Source: CAXSEF01 sp964236535 (lineage in GTDB: Bacteria > Pseudomonadota > Alphaproteobacteria > Acetobacterales > Acetobacteraceae). From it: a DNA stretch of 64,000 bases. Numbering within the stretch: the first letter of the stretch is position 1; each line of letters opens with the position of its first letter. The stretch is from positions 1 to 64,000 of the forward strand of contig CAXSEF010000006.1 of NCBI GenBank assembly GCA_964236535.1. Reading direction: 5' to 3'. The notes beneath the pieces are model-generated. The model saw only the letters and a program-made list of their open reading frames with translations, had not been told where the DNA came from and did no database searches. Both the position numbers and the translations under genes were made by a program. This document shows positions 26,428 through 35,654 of the stretch, one piece after another.

Positions 26428-27293
26428 GCGGCACGGCCAAACAGACCCTGCGGGCGGGTCAGAAGCACCAGGATGAACACGCCGTAGACCAGCAGGTCGC
26501 GGTAGCTCGGGCCGGTGAGCGCCACGCCCACAGTCTCGAGCAGGCCGACGGCGATGCCGGCGAGCAGGCTGCCGCCGAGGTTGCCCAGGCCGCCCAGGAT
26601 GATGACAACGAAGGCGATGGTGGAAAATGGTGTCCCCATGAACGGCGTGCTGGTCTGGCTTAGCCCGACCAGGGCGCCAGCAAGCCCGCCAAGGCCGAAG
26701 CCGGCCGCGCTGCTGAACGCGAAAGCGCGGTCGACGTCGATGCCGACGATCGCCGAGGCGTCGCGGCTCTGGATCAACGCCCGCACGCCCAGCCCCCAAA
26801 TGCTGAACCGGAAGAAGGCGATCACCGCTGCCACCGCCAGCGCCGAGACCACCAGCACGATCAGCCGGCTCTCGGTGACGCTGATGCTGCCCAGCCGGAT
26901 CAGGCGGTCGTACTCGTTGTAGGCGCGCGGCGTTCCGCCGAAGACGAGCTGGGCCAGGTTCTGCACGCTGGAGGAGATGCCGAAGAACACCAGCAGCGAG
27001 GCTGCCTCGATGCCGCCGCTAGCCTGGGTGCGGGCCAGCAGCGAGGCGAACAGCCCGCGGTAGAGCAGCAGGCCGAACAGCGCGGTCAGCGCCGGCGCGA
27101 CGACGAGGCCGAGCAGCGGGTCGAGTTGGGCGTAGGTCAGCAGGCAATAGCCGACATAGGCGCCAATCATCACAAGGTCGCCGTGGCCTACATCGAGCAG
27201 CCGCATGGTGCCGTAGATCAGGTTGAGGCTCACGCCGATCAGGGCGTACAGCATGCCGTTGGCGAGGCCCACCAGCAGCAGCTGCGCGCTCAT
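26424..27293 (-). CDS. Branched-chain-type ABC transporter permease, LivH-like, 289 aa
   Basis: ATG 27291-27293 (MSAQLLLVGLANGMLYALIG). Typical LivH segments include IYGTMRLLDVGHGDLVMIGA and ALIQSRDASAIVGIDVDRAF. It is translationally coupled to livM and separated from the substrate-binding protein gene by 284 bp. Confidence 0.9.
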   Translation of the reverse strand: MSAQLLLVGLANGMLYALIGVSLNLIYGTMRLLDVGHGDLVMIGAYVGYCLLTYAQLDPLLGLVVAPALTALFGLLLYRGLFASLLARTQASGGIEAASLLVFFGISSSVQNLAQLVFGGTPRAYNEYDRLIRLGSISVTESRLIVLVVSALAVAAVIAFFRFSIWGLGVRALIQSRDASAIVGIDVDRAFAFSSAAGFGLGGLAGALVGLSQTSTPFMGTPFSTIAFVVIILGGLGNLGGSLLAGIAVGLLETVGVALTGPSYRDLLVYGVFILVLLTRPQGLFGRAA

Positions 27294-27577
27294 ACGAGCG
27301 GTCCGCCGGAGCGTGGCGCGGGCGAGGCGAGCCCACGGCTCGGTCCTGGACCCGCGGGGGGCTGAGAGCTTCGGACAACACAAGAGAGGCACGTGGGAGC
27401 ACAGTCGAGGGCCGCGTGCCACAGGGCTGAAGCGCACACCCTCAAAGGTCCGCGACCTTTGGCGGAGCTGGGAGGTGGGGGCAGCTCACGGCGCTCATCG
27501 CCCGTTCCAGGACATCAGAGTACGGCCAGAGGACAAGCACAACTCTGCCTGCTTCGCGCACGAGCTCGATTTCAACC
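27294..27577 (-). other. Intergenic spacer livK-like / livH-like
   Basis: 284 bp without a supported gene. It may hold a secondary promoter or a processing element that uncouples the binding-protein gene from the permease genes. No clear hairpin with a T-run is seen. Confidence 0.35.
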
Positions 27578-28780
27578 CTAGGCCCAAGCTTCCTTGGGGC
27601 GGAACTTCGCGGTCGCGATCTCGGTCGGCCAGACGATCTCGAGTTCGCTGTCCTGGATCTGCAGAAGGCCCGGCACTGTGGCGACGTTGACCTGGTCGAC
27701 AAAGCGTATCGGACCCTTGATGGTCGCGAAGGAGCCCGACGCGATCGCTTCGCGTAGCTTCGCGTGGTCGAGGCCAACCTGGGCCACCGCCTGCTCCAAG
27801 ACCTGACAGGCCACGTAGTTGATCACCGAATCGAGGTAATCGGGTGCCTCGCCCCACTTCGTGGTGTAGGCGTCGTTGAACTCGCGGGAGCCGGGAAAGC
27901 GCGTCTGCTTCGGCGACCATTCGCCAATGGTCATGATGCCGTTCGACTGAGGCTTCGAGAATTTCTTGCCGAAGAAAGCCTCGCTCGGGCCGATCAACAG
28001 GAACTGCACTGGAGAAACGATATCCAGCTCGCGCGCAGTGCCCATGTAGAGAGCGGAGTCGTCGGGGTAGCTCAGGCCCAACGTGGCGTCCGGGGCCGCG
28101 GCCTTCACGGCGCTCAGCATTCCCGTCATGTCGGTGACCGAGGAGGCGTATTCGACGTCGGATGCAATCTTGATCCCGTCGGCCTGCAGACGAGGCTCCA
28201 GGAACTTCTTGGTTTCCAGCGAGGCGGGCAGCTGCAGCGTCAGCAGGGCGGCGGTGCGGACGTGCTGGGCCGCCAGGAAATCGGCGAGCAGGCCGGCATA
28301 GGTGTCGGGCAGCGGCTGGGTGAAGAACATGTAGCGCACATGCAGGTCGCGCAGCAGCGTCGAGAGCGCCGAGGCGGCGATGATCGGGAAGCGGTGACGC
28401 TCGATCACTGGAGCAATCGCGATGTGGAACGGCGTGCCGAACGGCGCCAGCAGCAGGTCGACGTGCTCGCGCTGGATCAGCCGGTTGTAGATCTCGGCGG
28501 CCTTGGTGGGATCGGATTCATCGTCGTAGTAGACCAGCTCAACGGGACGGCTGGCACTGCCGGCGATCCTGAGTCCGCCTGCGGCATTGACCTGGTCGCG
28601 CCACAGCTCGATCGACTGCAGCATCACCGGGCTGGCAACGCCCAGGTAGCCGGTGCGCGCGATGGAGAAGCCGAGGCGCACCGGGGCTTCGGCGGCGTGC
28701 AGGGGGGCAAGGCCAACGGCACTGGTGACCGCAGCGAGACCCGCCAACACTGCGCGGCGCGAGGCGCGCGGGCCGCTCAC
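27578..28780 (-). CDS. ABC transporter periplasmic substrate-binding protein, LivK/Peripla_BP_6-like, 400 aa
   Basis: GTG 28778-28780, overlapping the GntR stop as GTGA. The N-terminus MSGPRASRRAVLAGLAAVTS resembles a twin-arginine or ordinary signal peptide cleaved after LHAAEA. The mature part has the type I periplasmic-binding fold (PVRLGFSIARTGYLG, VELVYYDDESDPTKAAEIYN, LLLAPFGTPFHIAIAPVIER). It delivers the ligand to LivHM. Ligand unknown. Confidence 0.9.
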   Translation of the reverse strand: MSGPRASRRAVLAGLAAVTSAVGLAPLHAAEAPVRLGFSIARTGYLGVASPVMLQSIELWRDQVNAAGGLRIAGSASRPVELVYYDDESDPTKAAEIYNRLIQREHVDLLLAPFGTPFHIAIAPVIERHRFPIIAASALSTLLRDLHVRYMFFTQPLPDTYAGLLADFLAAQHVRTAALLTLQLPASLETKKFLEPRLQADGIKIASDVEYASSVTDMTGMLSAVKAAAPDATLGLSYPDDSALYMGTARELDIVSPVQFLLIGPSEAFFGKKFSKPQSNGIMTIGEWSPKQTRFPGSREFNDAYTTKWGEAPDYLDSVINYVACQVLEQAVAQVGLDHAKLREAIASGSFATIKGPIRFVDQVNVATVPGLLQIQDSELEIVWPTEIATAKFRPKEAWA

Positions 28781-29745
28781 GAGGCGTCCCGCTTGCTGGC
28801 CGGCTTCCTGCGAACCCCCTTGGCCCCGGCTGGCTGCGCGCCGGCAGGACTGCAGTCCGCATCCGCACTGCGCAGGGCTGCGGCAGGCGGGGCAGCGCGC
28901 ACCGGGCCGGTACCGACGGGAGATGCGGGAACGACGGCGAGCCGAACGGCAGGCCGGGCCGGAGCGGGCAGCGGAGGCAACATCAGCGTCGCGGCAGGTC
29001 CGAGATCGGTGACGCTTGCCGGCGACACGTTAACTAGCATGCCGCGCTCGACCAGCGCACGGACAAAGCGCTCTGCAGTGCCCTGTGCGTGCAGGCGGGA
29101 GACAACAGCGACCTTGTCCGCCTCGCCATTGCGGAACGCCTCGACCATCTCACGGTGCTGGGCCTGCGCCTCGGCGAGGGACTCCACGAACGACAGCTCC
29201 ATGCGGATGTAGGACTCGATCTTGGAATACAGGTTGCGCGCGATCTGGTGCAGGTGCGGGCGGCCGGCCGCAGCGATCAGCGTGTCATGAAAGCGCTGGT
29301 TCAGCTGTGACCAGCGGGCGATCTGCACCTGAGTGAGGTTGGTGACCGGCATCTTGTCGAGATCGCGCACGCAGGTCTCGAGCGCCTTCACGTGGGCGGC
29401 GGTCCGGGCGATGGTGGCGACGTAGCCAGCGTGGCCCTCGATCAGGATACGCAGCTGCAGGATCTCGACGAGCTGCTTGCCATCAAGCACGGAGACCGCA
29501 TAGCCGCGGCGCGGCCGCAATACGACCAGCCCCTCGCCTTGCAGTTGCTGAAGTGCCTCGCGCAGCGGCACGCGGCTGACGCTGTACTGTCGGGCGAGAT
29601 CCTCCTGGCGCAGCAACTGGCCGGGCGCAAGCGCACCGGAGACGATCCGCTCGCGTAACGCCTCGTAGATGAACTCGGGCAGCGAAGGCGGCGAAACGGC
29701 ACGGGGACGGCTGGGACCGACACGCTTCAGCACGGTCGCCGGCAT
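28777..29745 (-). CDS. GntR-family regulator, FadR/FCD subfamily, 322 aa
   Basis: Winged-HTH domain at about 22-90 (IYEALRERIVSGALAPGQLL, YSVSRVPLREALQQLQGEGL) and an FCD ligand domain at about 95-225 with metal or ligand residues in LNQRFHDTLIAAAGRP. It has an unusual 90-residue Pro/Ala-rich tail rich in basic residues at the end (VRRKPASKRDAS). ATG 29743-29745 is preceded by AGGTGAGGG. It is the first gene of the ABC operon. FCD regulators usually bind short palindromes of the T-GT-AC-A type, which the GTATAC sites in this window fit. Confidence 0.9.
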   Translation of the reverse strand: MPATVLKRVGPSRPRAVSPPSLPEFIYEALRERIVSGALAPGQLLRQEDLARQYSVSRVPLREALQQLQGEGLVVLRPRRGYAVSVLDGKQLVEILQLRILIEGHAGYVATIARTAAHVKALETCVRDLDKMPVTNLTQVQIARWSQLNQRFHDTLIAAAGRPHLHQIARNLYSKIESYIRMELSFVESLAEAQAQHREMVEAFRNGEADKVAVVSRLHAQGTAERFVRALVERGMLVNVSPASVTDLGPAATLMLPPLPAPARPAVRLAVVPASPVGTGPVRAAPPAAALRSADADCSPAGAQPAGAKGVRRKPASKRDAS

Positions 29746-30040
29746 CCCTCACCTCTGCCCCGACAGAGCGGCACCAGCGCAGCTCCTGCTTCGCCCATAT
29801 TTCCCGATCCGACGCCTACAAGCAATCTCTTACCAGTCCGATGAACTTCAGGGCTGCGGGATGTCAGCGAGGTGCCAGACAACCAAGCCTTGGCCGTGCC
29901 GGACCCGCAAAAACCTGGATTTCTCAACTGTGATGCGGTTCGAGCCAGCGGCATCAACACAGCAAGGCCCGAGGCCTGCATGAGGGGATTTGCAGGCAGA
30001 GCCTCTGGTTTGCCAGACGCGACAACCGACGCCGCGGCGA

Positions 30041-30466
30041 TCAGACCACTGCCGTGACGTCGATCTCGATCAGCATGTCCTGGTGCGAAAGGGTGTTGAC
30101 GCCGATCAGCGTGCGCGGTGGCGGGCTCTCCCGGCCGAAATAGTCGAAGATTGCCTGGTTGAGTTCATTCTGCTGGCCCATGTCGGTCAGATAGACGATC
30201 ATCTTGACCACCGACTGCAGGGTGCCCCCGCCGGCCTTTAGCACCATCACGATGTTGGCCATGGTGCGGTCGAACTGGTCGCGGAAGCTGCCGCGCATCC
30301 ACTCCGCCTCCTCCGCGGGAACGTGCGGGTGTCTGTGATAGACCGGGATCGGGCCGCAACCGGAGAGCCACAGCACCTTGCCGCCAACCGTGGCCATCGC
30401 GGGCAGGAAGGGCATGTTGTACTCCGCGAGCGGCTCCTGCGGATGGATCGGCGTGATTTCAGTCAT
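30041..30466 (-). CDS. Rid (YjgF/YER057c/UK114) family protein 1, 141 aa
   Basis: Trimeric enamine/imine deaminase family. The active-site arginine is present in PPPRTLIGV and the conserved end is MLIEIDVTAVV. ATG 30464-30466 with GGAGAT upstream. It is divergent from the VOC dioxygenase gene across a shared promoter region. It may hydrolyse reactive imines made during N-ring cleavage. The middle carries an insertion (VYHRHPHVPAEEAEWMRGS) relative to typical Rid proteins. Confidence 0.85.
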   Translation of the reverse strand: MTEITPIHPQEPLAEYNMPFLPAMATVGGKVLWLSGCGPIPVYHRHPHVPAEEAEWMRGSFRDQFDRTMANIVMVLKAGGGTLQSVVKMIVYLTDMGQQNELNQAIFDYFGRESPPPRTLIGVNTLSHQDMLIEIDVTAVV

Positions 30467-30717
30467 TGCGAGATCTCCGACTGTTTGCGGACGCCGCCGA
30501 TGTCGCGGCACGCCCCCGCATTATAGCCGAGGCAGGGCCGCCGGCAATCCAAAACTGCGGATTGTATAAAGTCGGCGTTGACACGCCTCGCCGAGGACGG
30601 CGATCCTGCGCGCAATCCCGCCCCAGGCCGCGTGCCGACCCGGCGGCCCGCGCAGGCGTGCCCGGCTGCTGCCTGTGCGTACCCGTACCTCGCCGCAACC
30701 ATCGAACGGAGCCAGAC
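30467..30717. promoter_or_regulatory. Divergent promoter region rid1 (-) / VOC dioxygenase (+)
   Basis: 251 bp. An AT-richer centre includes ATTGTATAAAG (30561-30571), which keeps one half of the TTGTATACAA palindrome and might serve as a weak operator or a -10 box. Confidence 0.4.
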
Positions 30718-31689
30718 ATGACGGAACGCAACTACTTCCGGCCGCGGCGCATGGGTCACGTGAACCTCTGGGTCAGCTCGCTCGAGGCGTCGCAGAGATT
30801 CTACAACGAGGTCTGCGGGCTGCATCTCGACTTCTGGGAGCCCGACCTCAAGGCGGCGTTCGTCGGCACCGGCCATACCCACCACGACGTTGCGATGATG
30901 GAGAAGACCGACGGGCAGCCGCGCTTCGGCAAGAACGGCTTCCTGCAACTGCCGGCAGGCATCGGCTATGCCGCCGGGCTCAACCATATCGCCTGGGAGA
31001 TCGGCACCGAGGCTGAACTCGTCGCCGTGTACGACAAGCTGCAGCGCGCCGGCATCAAGACCAGCGAGACCGTGAACCATCAGATCGCGCTCAGCGTCTA
31101 CATGGCCGATCCCGATGGCAACGGCATGGAATACACGATTGACTCGGTTCCGGACTGGCGCGAGGTGGTGAGCGGCGAGGTCGACCTGATCACCGAAGGC
31201 TGGACACCGTCGGCGGCGAACCCGAGCGCGCACAGCCTGACCATGGAGAACCCGAAGCTGCTCGTCGTGGAGCATGCCCCGGTGCACCCGAGGCGGGTTA
31301 CCCACACCGTGCTCGCTACTGCGGATCTGGCCGGGATGCGCGAGTTCTACACCACGATCGGCGGGCTCGAGGTGGTGCGCACGGCACTCGGCGGCGACAT
31401 CGTTTGGCTGCGCGGCAGCAGTCCGAAATATCCGAGCGCGCTTGTCCTGGTCAAGGCGGACGCGCCCGCCTATCACCATGTTGCCTTCGAAATGGACAGC
31501 GAGGCGGCGCTGGATGCGGCGCTGGCGGCGCTGGCGGCGCGCGGCATCAAGCTGGCGCGCACGGTGGACAGCGAATACAAGCGCAGCTTGTTTCTTGGCG
31601 ACCCGGATGGAATGCTTACGGAATACTACGTGCTGCGGCAGGGAGAGCCTGCGATCGGGTGCGCGCAGGGGGCGGCGTACCTGGTCTGA
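30718..31689 (+). CDS. VOC-family two-domain extradiol dioxygenase-like protein, 323 aa
   Basis: Two vicinal-oxygen-chelate modules as in type I extradiol dioxygenases. Module 1 has His14 (MGHVNLW), His in LNHIAWEI and Glu in GMEYTID. Module 2 has His in VTHTVLAT, His in YHHVAFEM and Glu in LTEYYV. Catechol-type enzymes normally keep the metal triad only in the C-terminal module, whereas both look complete here. ATG 30718 with GGAG upstream. It probably cleaves a dihydroxylated ring. Glyoxalase or isomerase activity cannot be excluded. Confidence 0.82.
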   Translation: MTERNYFRPRRMGHVNLWVSSLEASQRFYNEVCGLHLDFWEPDLKAAFVGTGHTHHDVAMMEKTDGQPRFGKNGFLQLPAGIGYAAGLNHIAWEIGTEAELVAVYDKLQRAGIKTSETVNHQIALSVYMADPDGNGMEYTIDSVPDWREVVSGEVDLITEGWTPSAANPSAHSLTMENPKLLVVEHAPVHPRRVTHTVLATADLAGMREFYTTIGGLEVVRTALGGDIVWLRGSSPKYPSALVLVKADAPAYHHVAFEMDSEAALDAALAALAARGIKLARTVDSEYKRSLFLGDPDGMLTEYYVLRQGEPAIGCAQGAAYLV

Positions 31690-31831
31690 GGACACGCCAG
31701 GGAGGCAAGGCTGGAGGCTGCCCCGTTCCGCCGGAGGCCTGCGCCCCCGGAAGCCATCCATCCAAGTCATCGATGCTCGAGGTCCGGCCCCTGGCTGTGT
31801 CCGGGCACGGAGCCTCCGTCCCCGGCCCGCT

Positions 31832-32989
31832 TCAACCCGAGACCTCCGGCCCTTCGTACCCGGCTGGAATGTGGCGCGCCGGGCGGGCGAGGCCTTCAGC
31901 GAACCACTCGGATTTTGCGAGCAGGCGCACGAGGTCCGAGCGCAGCCGCTCCAGCCCGACCGGCCAGCTGCCAAGCACGTGGCCGTAGAGGTAGGACCAG
32001 CGCTGTACATGATCGGTGAGCGGGCGCTGCAGCCTTTCCCAGTGCTGGAGCGAGGCTGCGACGTCGCCGCCGTCATGGACCGCCTTGGCGAGCGCCATCG
32101 CGTTGCTGAAGGCCATGTTGGCGGACTGCCCGAGGTTGGGCGGCATGGCATGCGCAGCGTCGCCAAGTAAGGCGACCCGACCGTCCGACCAGTGCCGGGT
32201 GCGGACGTTGACGATGCGGTCCCAGCGGCTGACCTCGCCGATGTTGTCGAACAGGGAGCCGGCGCCGGGGAACAGGCCGCGCCACAATGCAGGATCGACG
32301 GGACGCGCGCGCCCGCGCGGGTCCTTTACCGGGCCGCCGAGATAGATGTAGTTCGAGCCATCGGTGCACGGGTTGAACATCACCCGCCAGTGTCCGCTCC
32401 AATACTCGGTGATGATGTCAGTAGGGTCGGCGGGCCTGGCGTCGACCAGCATGCGGAAGCCGCCCTCGATGCCGAAATCCATCCACGCGGTGGCCAGGAT
32501 GTTTTCGCGCAACCGAGAGTAGGCGCCGTCGGCGATCACGACCAGGTCGGCGGGCCGCTCCTGGCCGCTTTCCATCACCAGCACGCCCTCCGGGCGCACC
32601 GAGGCAGCGACCGAGGAGGTGTGCACCTCGACGCCCAGGGCCGCCGCACGGTCGATCAGTGCCTGGTAAAGGTCGGCGCGCGGCGGCAGCAGCATGCGGT
32701 CGCGGCCTTCGAGGGCCTTGGTGAACAGGAAACGGCCCTGGCCGTCGGCGACTCGCCACTCCCGCACCTTGCGCGCGCGGTATGTGGCCGCCTCGTAGGC
32801 GCCGAGCATGCGCAGCGTCTTGAGGCCGTTCTCCCACAGCCAGATGCCGGAGCCGAACATGCGCAGGTCGGCGCTGCGTTCGTGCAGGGCGACGCTCCAG
32901 CCGAGCTGGACTAGGCGGATCGACAGCGCGAGGCCGGCAAGGCCGGCGCCGGCGATCTCGGCATGGCGCGACCGTGCGCCTCCGCTCAC
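31832..32989 (-). CDS. FAD-dependent aromatic monooxygenase, paralogue 1, 385 aa
   Basis: Class A flavoprotein hydroxylase: FAD-binding GAGLAG near the N-terminus, RADLYQALIDRAAALGVEVH, and the second FAD motif GDAAHAMPPNLGQ. Salicylate- and 6-hydroxynicotinate-hydroxylase-like. GTG 32987-32989 overlaps the hydrolase stop as GTGA. The second motif residue differs: HAEIAGAG here where the paralogue at 45823 has HVEIVGAG. Together with the alpha/beta hydrolase, rid2 and cox-like genes it forms the end of a long minus-strand operon. Confidence 0.88.
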   Translation of the reverse strand: MSGGARSRHAEIAGAGLAGLALSIRLVQLGWSVALHERSADLRMFGSGIWLWENGLKTLRMLGAYEAATYRARKVREWRVADGQGRFLFTKALEGRDRMLLPPRADLYQALIDRAAALGVEVHTSSVAASVRPEGVLVMESGQERPADLVVIADGAYSRLRENILATAWMDFGIEGGFRMLVDARPADPTDIITEYWSGHWRVMFNPCTDGSNYIYLGGPVKDPRGRARPVDPALWRGLFPGAGSLFDNIGEVSRWDRIVNVRTRHWSDGRVALLGDAAHAMPPNLGQSANMAFSNAMALAKAVHDGGDVAASLQHWERLQRPLTDHVQRWSYLYGHVLGSWPVGLERLRSDLVRLLAKSEWFAEGLARPARHIPAGYEGPEVSG

Positions 32990-33867
32990 GCCCGGCACCG
33001 CGCGAGCCAGGCCGATTGCAGCGGCGCGCCGTCGTCGCACAACACGTTGACGACGGAGTAGTGCTGCCGGCCCGGCACCTCGATGGTCTGGCAGGCCAAG
33101 CCCTGCCGCGCGCAGCGTTCGGCATAGGCAGCAGTGTGCCATCGGAACGCCGCGGTCTCCTCGGCGCCCACGGCGAGCAGCAGGTCGGTGCCTTGCGGCA
33201 GCGTCATGAACATCGGCGAGTTGCGCGCCACGTCGTCCTCGGTCAGCCGCAGGTCCTCCCGCACGAAGCATCGTCGCACCGGGGCCAGGTCGTACAGCCC
33301 GCTGATCGCGGTGACGCTGCGGATCAACGGGCAGCCATCGGCGCGGGTCTCGCCCCAGGCGGTCGCGGCCAGCATCGCGGCAAGGTGTCCGCCCGCGGAG
33401 TGGCCGGTCGCGTGCAGACGGTCGGGGTCGCCGCCGAACCCTGCGATATTGGCGCGCGTCCAGCGAACGGCGCGGCGGCACTGCTCGACAAGCTCGTCCA
33501 TGGTGACGTGCGGGCACAGCGCATAGTTCACCACGACGGAAACGACGCCGGCGGCAGCGAGCGGCGGGGCCAGGAAGGAGAAGTCGTCCTTGCCCAGCGC
33601 CCTCCAGTAGCCGCCGTGGATGAGGAGCTGCACAGGGGCGCCGCTGGGCGTGTCGCCCGGGGGCAGCAGGACGTCGAGCGTCTCCTCGGGCGAGGGGCCG
33701 TAGCCGATGTCGAGCGTGCCAGGCAGACGTGCGCGGGCGGCGGCGCTGTCCGTGGTCCAGCCGTCGAGCCAGGTCTGCCAGTCCGGCACCGCGCCACGCA
33801 TGAAGTACTGGGCGTCGAGCGCGGCGCCTTCGAGCTGCGGGTGTTCGGGCATCACATGGTTGGACAT
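32986..33867 (-). CDS. Alpha/beta hydrolase, kynurenine-formamidase-like, 293 aa
   Basis: HGGYW oxyanion motif, nucleophile in GHSAGGHLAAML, acid in the AVGAEETAAF region and catalytic His in GRQHYSVVN. This pattern is typical of arylformamidase/esterase proteins. ATG 33865-33867 (MSNHVMPEHPQLEGAALDAQ). It is coupled to the FAD monooxygenase by a 4-bp overlap, so it probably acts on a neighbouring intermediate such as an N-formyl or ester compound. Confidence 0.85.
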   Translation of the reverse strand: MSNHVMPEHPQLEGAALDAQYFMRGAVPDWQTWLDGWTTDSAAARARLPGTLDIGYGPSPEETLDVLLPPGDTPSGAPVQLLIHGGYWRALGKDDFSFLAPPLAAAGVVSVVVNYALCPHVTMDELVEQCRRAVRWTRANIAGFGGDPDRLHATGHSAGGHLAAMLAATAWGETRADGCPLIRSVTAISGLYDLAPVRRCFVREDLRLTEDDVARNSPMFMTLPQGTDLLLAVGAEETAAFRWHTAAYAERCARQGLACQTIEVPGRQHYSVVNVLCDDGAPLQSAWLARCRA

Positions 33868-33980
33868 GGCGAGGTCACACCTGCTTGGCGGAATGCGCAC
33901 TGGAACGAATCTGAAGAAGCCAGGACCAACGGATCCACCTTCGGACGCCGCCCGGAGCGGGGTCTTGGGACGGCACTGCT

Positions 33981-34050
33981 CAGGTCATGGGATCAAAGGG
34001 CCGCCGGCCCTTTGCGGGTCTGGGCAGAGCCCGGCCCTGCCTGCCTCGCG
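33981..34050 (-). repeat. Operon-end dispersed repeat, copy 2, with perfect hairpin
   Basis: CAAAGGGCCG (33994-34003) and CGGCCCTTTG (34005-34014) form a perfect 10-bp hairpin, followed by GGGCAGAGCCCGGCCCTGCC, itself foldable. It lies directly 3' of rid2. Related copies occur at 16958 and 49337. Confidence 0.6.
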
Positions 34051-34053
34051 ACC

Positions 34054-34452
34054 TTACGCATCGCGACCCAGACCGGCGACGGCCTCGATCTCCACCAGCA
34101 TGCCGGGCACCGCGAGCGCGCTCACCTCGACCAGGGTGCTGGCCGGGCGGGTCTGCCCGAAATACTTCTGCCGGATCGGATTGATCCGCGGGCGGTCCTC
34201 GATGTCGATCAGGTATACCGTGACCCGCAGGACGTCGACAAAGCTGCCGCCGGCCTGGGCAAGGATGCGGCCCATGGTCGCGAGCACGTAGTCCGCCTGC
34301 CCCAGAACGTCACCTGGGAAGACCACCTGGTTGTGCGCGTCGAGCGGCGCGACGCCGGAGATGAACAGCGTGTCGCCGAAGCGGACCGCGTCGGTGTAGT
34401 GGCTGATCGGCTCGTCCATGCCGGGCAGACGGATTTCGACGCGTTGCGTCAT
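34054..34452 (-). CDS. Rid-family protein 2, 132 aa
   Basis: Close to archetypal RidA: RFGDTLFISGVAPLD, VYLIDIEDRPRINPIRQKYF, the active-site Arg in TRPASTLVEV and ending MLVEIEAVAGLG. ATG 34450-34452 overlaps the coxE-like stop. Likely a functional imine deaminase. It sits between the molybdenum-hydroxylase maturation genes and the alpha/beta hydrolase. Confidence 0.88.
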   Translation of the reverse strand: MTQRVEIRLPGMDEPISHYTDAVRFGDTLFISGVAPLDAHNQVVFPGDVLGQADYVLATMGRILAQAGGSFVDVLRVTVYLIDIEDRPRINPIRQKYFGQTRPASTLVEVSALAVPGMLVEIEAVAGLGRDA

Positions 34453-35654
34453 CGTGCTCTCCTGATGGCTGCCGGCTCCGAAGGATCTGCGGTGTGCACC
34501 CGCGCAATGCGGCCGGCAGCGACCTGGCAACGGGAGCGCGATGTGGCCATCAGCTCCAGCAGGCGCTCCAGCTCGACGGCGGAACTGCCGCCGACGAAAT
34601 CGTGCACCGAGGGCAGGGCGGCGCGCATCCCGCCCATCAGGGGCTCGAAGCCGGGGGAGGACTTGTGCGGGTTGGCCCAGATCACCCGGTGCGCGAGCCG
34701 GCTCAGGCGCTGCATCTGCTGGCCGAGCAGGTCGGGGCCGCCACGTTCCATGCCGTCGGAGGCGATCACCACGATGGCGCCGCGCGCCATGCCGCGCTGC
34801 CCCCACAGGTCGAGGAACGCCTTGAGCTGGTCGCCGAGCCGGGTGCCGCCCGACCAGTCGGGGATGGCGCGCGAGGCGAGTGCGACGGCGCGGTCGGGGT
34901 CGTCGCCGGCGAGAAACGGCGTGACCCGGGTCAGCCGCGTGCCGAGGGTGAACACCTCGGTCAGGCGCGGTGCGCAGCGGCAGGTCGCATAGGCCAGGCG
35001 GAGCAGGCCGCCGGCGTAGGGCGACATCGAGCCGCTCACGTCGATCATCATGATGCGCCGGCGCGGCCGCTGGCGGTGCTGCTTGCGATACAGCCGGTCC
35101 GGGTCGCCACCGTGGGCGAGCGCCGCGCGCACGGTACGGCGGACGTCGAGCATCGGCCTGGTGGCGCTGCGATAGCGGCGCGAGCGACGGGTCGCGACCT
35201 TCGCGCGCAGTCGGGCGATGAGCGCGTAGATCTGCGCCCGCTCGGCCGGGGTGAGGCCGGCGATGCTGCGGTGGCGCAGCACCTCCTCCTCGCTCGCGGC
35301 CCCAAGCTGCATCTCCTGCTCCGGCTCGTCGGTCAGGCCGCGTTTCTGCACGCGGGCCGAGCCGGGACGCAGGCTGGGGGGCGACGGCGGCGAGTTCTCG
35401 TCGTCCGCCACTTCGGCCGCGGCGAGGAAGTATGCGGCGAACGCACGATCGTACTTGGCCAGCTCGTCCCGGCTGGCGCAAAGGGTGAGCCGGCCGGCAT
35501 TGTAGAGCTCGACGATGCCGGGGTCGGCATGGGTCGCCAAGGCCGCGAACAGCGTCTCGACCCGGTGCAGGTCGGCGCGCACGCCGTCCGCGCGCAGCCG
35601 GTGCGCGAAGCCGAGCAGGGCCGGCGTCAGCTCCGTCTCTCCGGTGTCCCTCAT
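34449..35654 (-). CDS. VWA-domain protein, CoxE-like, 401 aa
   Basis: C-terminal von Willebrand A domain with MIDAS motif Asp205-x-Ser207-x-Ser209 (MMIDVSGSM) and the later ASDGMERGG. The N-terminal half is helical and charged. With the adjacent MoxR ATPase it matches the CoxD/CoxE pair needed to mature the metal centre of Cox-type molybdenum hydroxylases. It is the only maturation pair in the window, so it may serve both hydroxylases. Confidence 0.9.
   Translation of the reverse strand: MRDTGETELTPALLGFAHRLRADGVRADLHRVETLFAALATHADPGIVELYNAGRLTLCASRDELAKYDRAFAAYFLAAAEVADDENSPPSPPSLRPGSARVQKRGLTDEPEQEMQLGAASEEEVLRHRSIAGLTPAERAQIYALIARLRAKVATRRSRRYRSATRPMLDVRRTVRAALAHGGDPDRLYRKQHRQRPRRRIMMIDVSGSMSPYAGGLLRLAYATCRCAPRLTEVFTLGTRLTRVTPFLAGDDPDRAVALASRAIPDWSGGTRLGDQLKAFLDLWGQRGMARGAIVVIASDGMERGGPDLLGQQMQRLSRLAHRVIWANPHKSSPGFEPLMGGMRAALPSVHDFVGGSSAVELERLLELMATSRSRCQVAAGRIARVHTADPSEPAAIRRAR

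Noticed and set aside
24680..26440. Single 586-codon protein spanning livM and livG
   Set aside because: The N-terminal two thirds is an out-of-frame reading of the LivM-like gene; the real LivG-like gene starts at GTG 25457-25459.
34201..34230. GTATAC at about 34213 as an operator
   Set aside because: It lies inside the rid2 coding sequence without extended symmetry.
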